Positions 61,891 through 64,000 of a stretch of DNA of 64,000 nt are shown piece by piece. Numbering within the stretch: the first letter of the stretch is position 1; every line of letters begins with the position of its first letter. The translations under genes were made by a program, and so were the position numbers. The stretch is taken from contig NZ_CP095481.1 of assembly GCF_023023025.1 (NCBI RefSeq), positions 4,898,001 to 4,962,000 on the forward strand, read 5' to 3'. The stretch comes from Amycolatopsis sp. WQ 127309. Its GTDB lineage: Bacteria; Actinomycetota; Actinomycetes; Mycobacteriales; Pseudonocardiaceae. Under the pieces are notes generated by a model. It worked only from the letters and a program-made list of their open reading frames with translations. It had not been told where the DNA came from and ran no database searches.

Positions 61891-62339
61891 CCCTGGACTG
61901 CGTCCGCCTGCGGACTGCTTTCTCTCACGGGCTGGTTCAGTCTGCGGACTGGCTCCAGCCCATGGCACGGCCAGATCGCGGACCGCTTGCCGTCCTGAAC
62001 GCTTCACCCGCGGGCCGGCGGTGTCCGACCGGGCGGCTGTCGACGGATCCGATCCGGCTCGCGATCGGCCACGCCGAGTCGCAGGTTCTGGTGCGGATCG
62101 AGTCTGCGGCGCCGACTCGCGGCCGTTTCCGGTGCGGGTCAGGACGGCCGCTTCGAGTCGCGGCCGGTTCTGGTGGGGGTCGGGACGGCCGCGTCGAGTC
62201 GCGGTCGGTTCCGGTGTGGATCGGGTCGGCGGCGCCGGGTTGCGGGCACGTCCGGAATGAGCCAGCGGGCGTCGCGGCAGAGACGACCGTGCTGTGCCGT
62301 GATCGGCGCCGAGCGTGGCCCCGGTGCCGGCGGGGAGTG
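61891..62339. repeat. 449-bp non-coding gap with degenerate 41-bp tandem repeats
   Basis: Units at 62077-62114 (38 bp), 62115-62155, 62156-62196 and 62197-62237 share GAGTCGCGGCCGGTTC and GGTGxGGxTCGGGAC. Because 41 is not a multiple of three it is not a coding repeat. It lies between convergent DAO and YaaA genes; 61891-62076 shows looser CTGCGGACTG repeats. Confidence 0.75.
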
Positions 62340-63086
62340 TCAGCCTTCGGTGATCAGGTCCAGGGCGTGGTCGCCGGTGCGTTCGACCACCAGGCCCGCC
62401 TTGCGGATCACCTTGGCCAGCTGGTCCACAGTGGACGGTTCGGCGCGGGTGACCGCCAGCACGTGGGCCAGGCGGCCCTTGTACGCCTTGTTGAAGTGGC
62501 TGACCGTTCCGCGCTCGCCGTTGGCGTTTTCGGTGACCACGCGGACCGTCACGGCGTCCGGGCGGAGGTTGGCGAACGCCGAGTACGTGCCCGAGCGGAG
62601 GTCGACCACCAGGTCGTCGATGTTCTGCAGCACCGGCTCGAGCACCGGCTTCCACATGGCGCGGATGGTGCCGAGCGCGGGCAGGGAGTTGCCGCCCGAG
62701 AGGCGGTACGCCGGGATCGGGTCGGTCGCCGAGACCACGCCGAACAGCGAGGACGTCACCGCCAGGCGGCGGTGGGCCTTGGCCAGCCCGGCTCTCGTGA
62801 AGCTCTTGACGTCCAGTGCGTCGTAGAGGACGCCGGTGTAGCGGCGCAGGGCCGGCATCGTCGGGGACGTCCACAGCTGCGCGTTGCGGATGACCTCGCC
62901 GGCTTGGCGCTCGGTGATGCCCAGGGCCGCGATGCTGGCCGGGACGTCGCCCGCCAGCTCGACGAGCGCGTCGGCGAGCTTCGCGCGCGTCGGGTTCAGC
63001 TCGGGGAACGACAGGGCGGCGTGGTCCAGCGGGGCGCCGCGGCCGCCGTCGGCCTTGGTCTCGGAAGGGGGGAGGAGCACCAGCAC
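62340..63086 (-). CDS. yaaA: Peroxide-stress protein YaaA
   Basis: 248 residues, GTG start. LVLLPPSETKADGG at the N-terminus, ALRRYTGVLYDALDV, YRLSGGNSLP and DLRSGTYSAF are family signatures (former DUF328). YaaA lowers free iron or protects DNA during peroxide stress in E. coli and has a DNA-binding helix-hairpin-helix fold. Confidence 0.93.
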   Translation of the reverse strand: MLVLLPPSETKADGGRGAPLDHAALSFPELNPTRAKLADALVELAGDVPASIAALGITERQAGEVIRNAQLWTSPTMPALRRYTGVLYDALDVKSFTRAGLAKAHRRLAVTSSLFGVVSATDPIPAYRLSGGNSLPALGTIRAMWKPVLEPVLQNIDDLVVDLRSGTYSAFANLRPDAVTVRVVTENANGERGTVSHFNKAYKGRLAHVLAVTRAEPSTVDQLAKVIRKAGLVVERTGDHALDLITEG

Positions 63087-63141
63087 GCACTGAGCGTAAA
63101 TCGGGATGCGTGGCCGGTGCCGCCCGGCCTAGCCTCGGCGC

Positions 63142-64000
63142 ATGGACCTGACCTGGCGTCCCCTCACGCTCGACGACGACGCGGCCCTCGCCCGGCTCTA
63201 CGCCGCCGCCGAGGAGGTCGACCGCACGGGTGAGCACTTCAGCACCGAAGACCTCCGCGAGGAGCTCGAAGGCCCCAACATCGACCTGGCCACGGCCAGC
63301 ACCGGCGCCTGGGCGGGCGATCGGCTCGTCGGCTACGGCCTCGTCCGCCGCCGGGACGCCGCGAACCCGGTGCACATGATCCGGCTCCAGTCGGTCGTGC
63401 ACCCGGACCACCGCGACGACGCCGTCGGCGCGCACCTGGCCGAGTGGTTCACCCGGACGAGTCGCGAGGTCCACGAGCGCGCCTTCCCGGGCGCGCCGCT
63501 CGAACTGCACCACGCCGGCCACCAGAACGAGCGCTGGATCGCCGGAGTGCTCGCCGCGGCCGGCTACGAGCACCAGCGGACGATGGTGGACATGCGCGTC
63601 GGCCTCGCCGACCTGCCGCCGCAGCCACCGCTGCCGGACGGCGTCGAGCCCGTGCCGTTCGACTTCGCGTACGACCTCGCGACGCTCGACGCCCGCAACG
63701 ACACCTTCGGCGACCACTGGGGCAGCACCGCCTACGAACCCGACGCCTGGCGCCACCTCGTCACCGGCTCCAAGGACTTCCGGCCCGACCTGTCGTTCCT
63801 CGTGCTCGACGGCGAGAAAGTCCTGGCCTTCGTGCTCAGCCACTTCTACGCGTCCGAAGCCGAGGCGACCGGCATCCGCGAGCACTACGCGACCTGGGTG
63901 GGCACCCGGGACGCGCTGCGCGGCCGCGGGGTCGCCTCCGGGCTGCTCGGTCACACCGTCCAGGCGGCGAAGGCGGCCGGGTTCGAGCGGTCGGCGCTGA
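63142..64000 (+). CDS. GNAT-family N-acetyltransferase, 3'-truncated by the window
   Basis: 286 codons visible from ATG 63142 with no stop before the edge. Residues ~1-150 (LTWRPLTLDDDAALARLYAA, IRLQSVVHPDHRDDAVGAHL) form one degenerate GNAT fold. A second begins ~165, with LSFLVLDGEKVLAFVLSHFY and TWVGTRDALRGRGVASGLLG containing the acetyl-CoA loop RGRGVA. Tandem GNAT proteins include mycothiol synthase, but its hallmarks cannot be checked here. Divergent from yaaA (55 bp). Confidence 0.85.
   Translation, partial: MDLTWRPLTLDDDAALARLYAAAEEVDRTGEHFSTEDLREELEGPNIDLATASTGAWAGDRLVGYGLVRRRDAANPVHMIRLQSVVHPDHRDDAVGAHLAEWFTRTSREVHERAFPGAPLELHHAGHQNERWIAGVLAAAGYEHQRTMVDMRVGLADLPPQPPLPDGVEPVPFDFAYDLATLDARNDTFGDHWGSTAYEPDAWRHLVTGSKDFRPDLSFLVLDGEKVLAFVLSHFYASEAEATGIREHYATWVGTRDALRGRGVASGLLGHTVQAAKAAGFERSAL

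Noticed and set aside
61962..63233. Long plus-strand open frame over the 41-bp repeats and yaaA
   Set aside because: The repeat period is not a multiple of three, and the rest is antisense to yaaA with its intact family signatures.

Overview
The window is very GC-rich, and almost every gene shows strong G/C bias at third codon positions. It carries mycothione reductase, so the host uses mycothiol. It has the actinobacterial order dxr - rip1 - ispG - DUF4081 GNAT - penicillin-binding protein - map, which matches the Rv2870c to Rv2861c order of Mycobacterium tuberculosis as I recall it. SARP, ECF42, MocR and FadR regulators are also present. I infer a Pseudonocardiales actinomycete, most likely Amycolatopsis or a close relative. 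The genus is an inference; the phylum is secure.

Layout. 1-4.75 kb: the C-terminus of a Pls/PosA-type (polylysine-synthetase-like) NRPS, then four genes each joined by a 4-nt start/stop overlap: a DDAH-like protein lacking key residues, two BPL_N amidotransferase-like paralogues (one cytoplasmic, one lipoprotein) and a membrane acyltransferase. 4.7-9.8 kb: MerR/MFS pair, two DGPF (YciI-like) proteins, an M48 protease and an ECF42 sigma factor. 9.8-11.5 kb: hairpin repeats and an IS110-family element. 11.5-19.5 kb: enoyl-CoA hydratase/TetR, ArsC-like, threonine synthase, EXPERA and DUF1295 membrane proteins, SDR, LysR, P450 and an alpha/beta hydrolase. 19.8-28.7 kb: a 1089-residue XRE-SARP-STAND-TPR regulator, methyltransferase, MocR, MFS and acyltransferase. 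28.8-30.1 kb: a barstar/SUKH immunity gene and a SUKH pseudogene. 30.1-41.0 kb: cyclophilin, DUF2631, the dxr-map housekeeping run, and an inserted AraC/VOC pair behind a PafBC-type DNA-damage promoter. 41.6-45.5 kb: DrrAB-like transporter, DUF4097, HicB-like RHH protein and FadR-type regulator. 45.6-54.9 kb: MFS, an XRE regulator with a secreted protease, mycothione reductase, M15 peptidase, trypsin, ElaA and bioF. 55-64 kb: DEAD helicase, RIO kinase, FAD enzymes, SUFU, YaaA and a truncated GNAT.

The most unusual structural signal is what fills the gaps between convergent genes. Convergent gaps hold perfect hairpins (15.7, 27.4, 49.7 kb), a 21-bp array of nine cores (53.55-53.73 kb) related to 21-bp repeats at 41.1-41.6 kb, degenerate 41-bp repeats (62.1 kb), and three separate tandem duplications that copied the 3' tail of a gene together with the adjoining palindromes (9.76, 36.9-37.2 and 41.0-41.6 kb). 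I found no comparable repeats in divergent or co-directional gaps.

Three regulatory circuits can be read from sites. A helically phased operator array sits in front of the HicB-like gene. A shared TTAACAGTTAA site flanks the XRE regulator and precedes its protease neighbour. Two PafBC-type promoters are present, one of which now points into the IS110 element.
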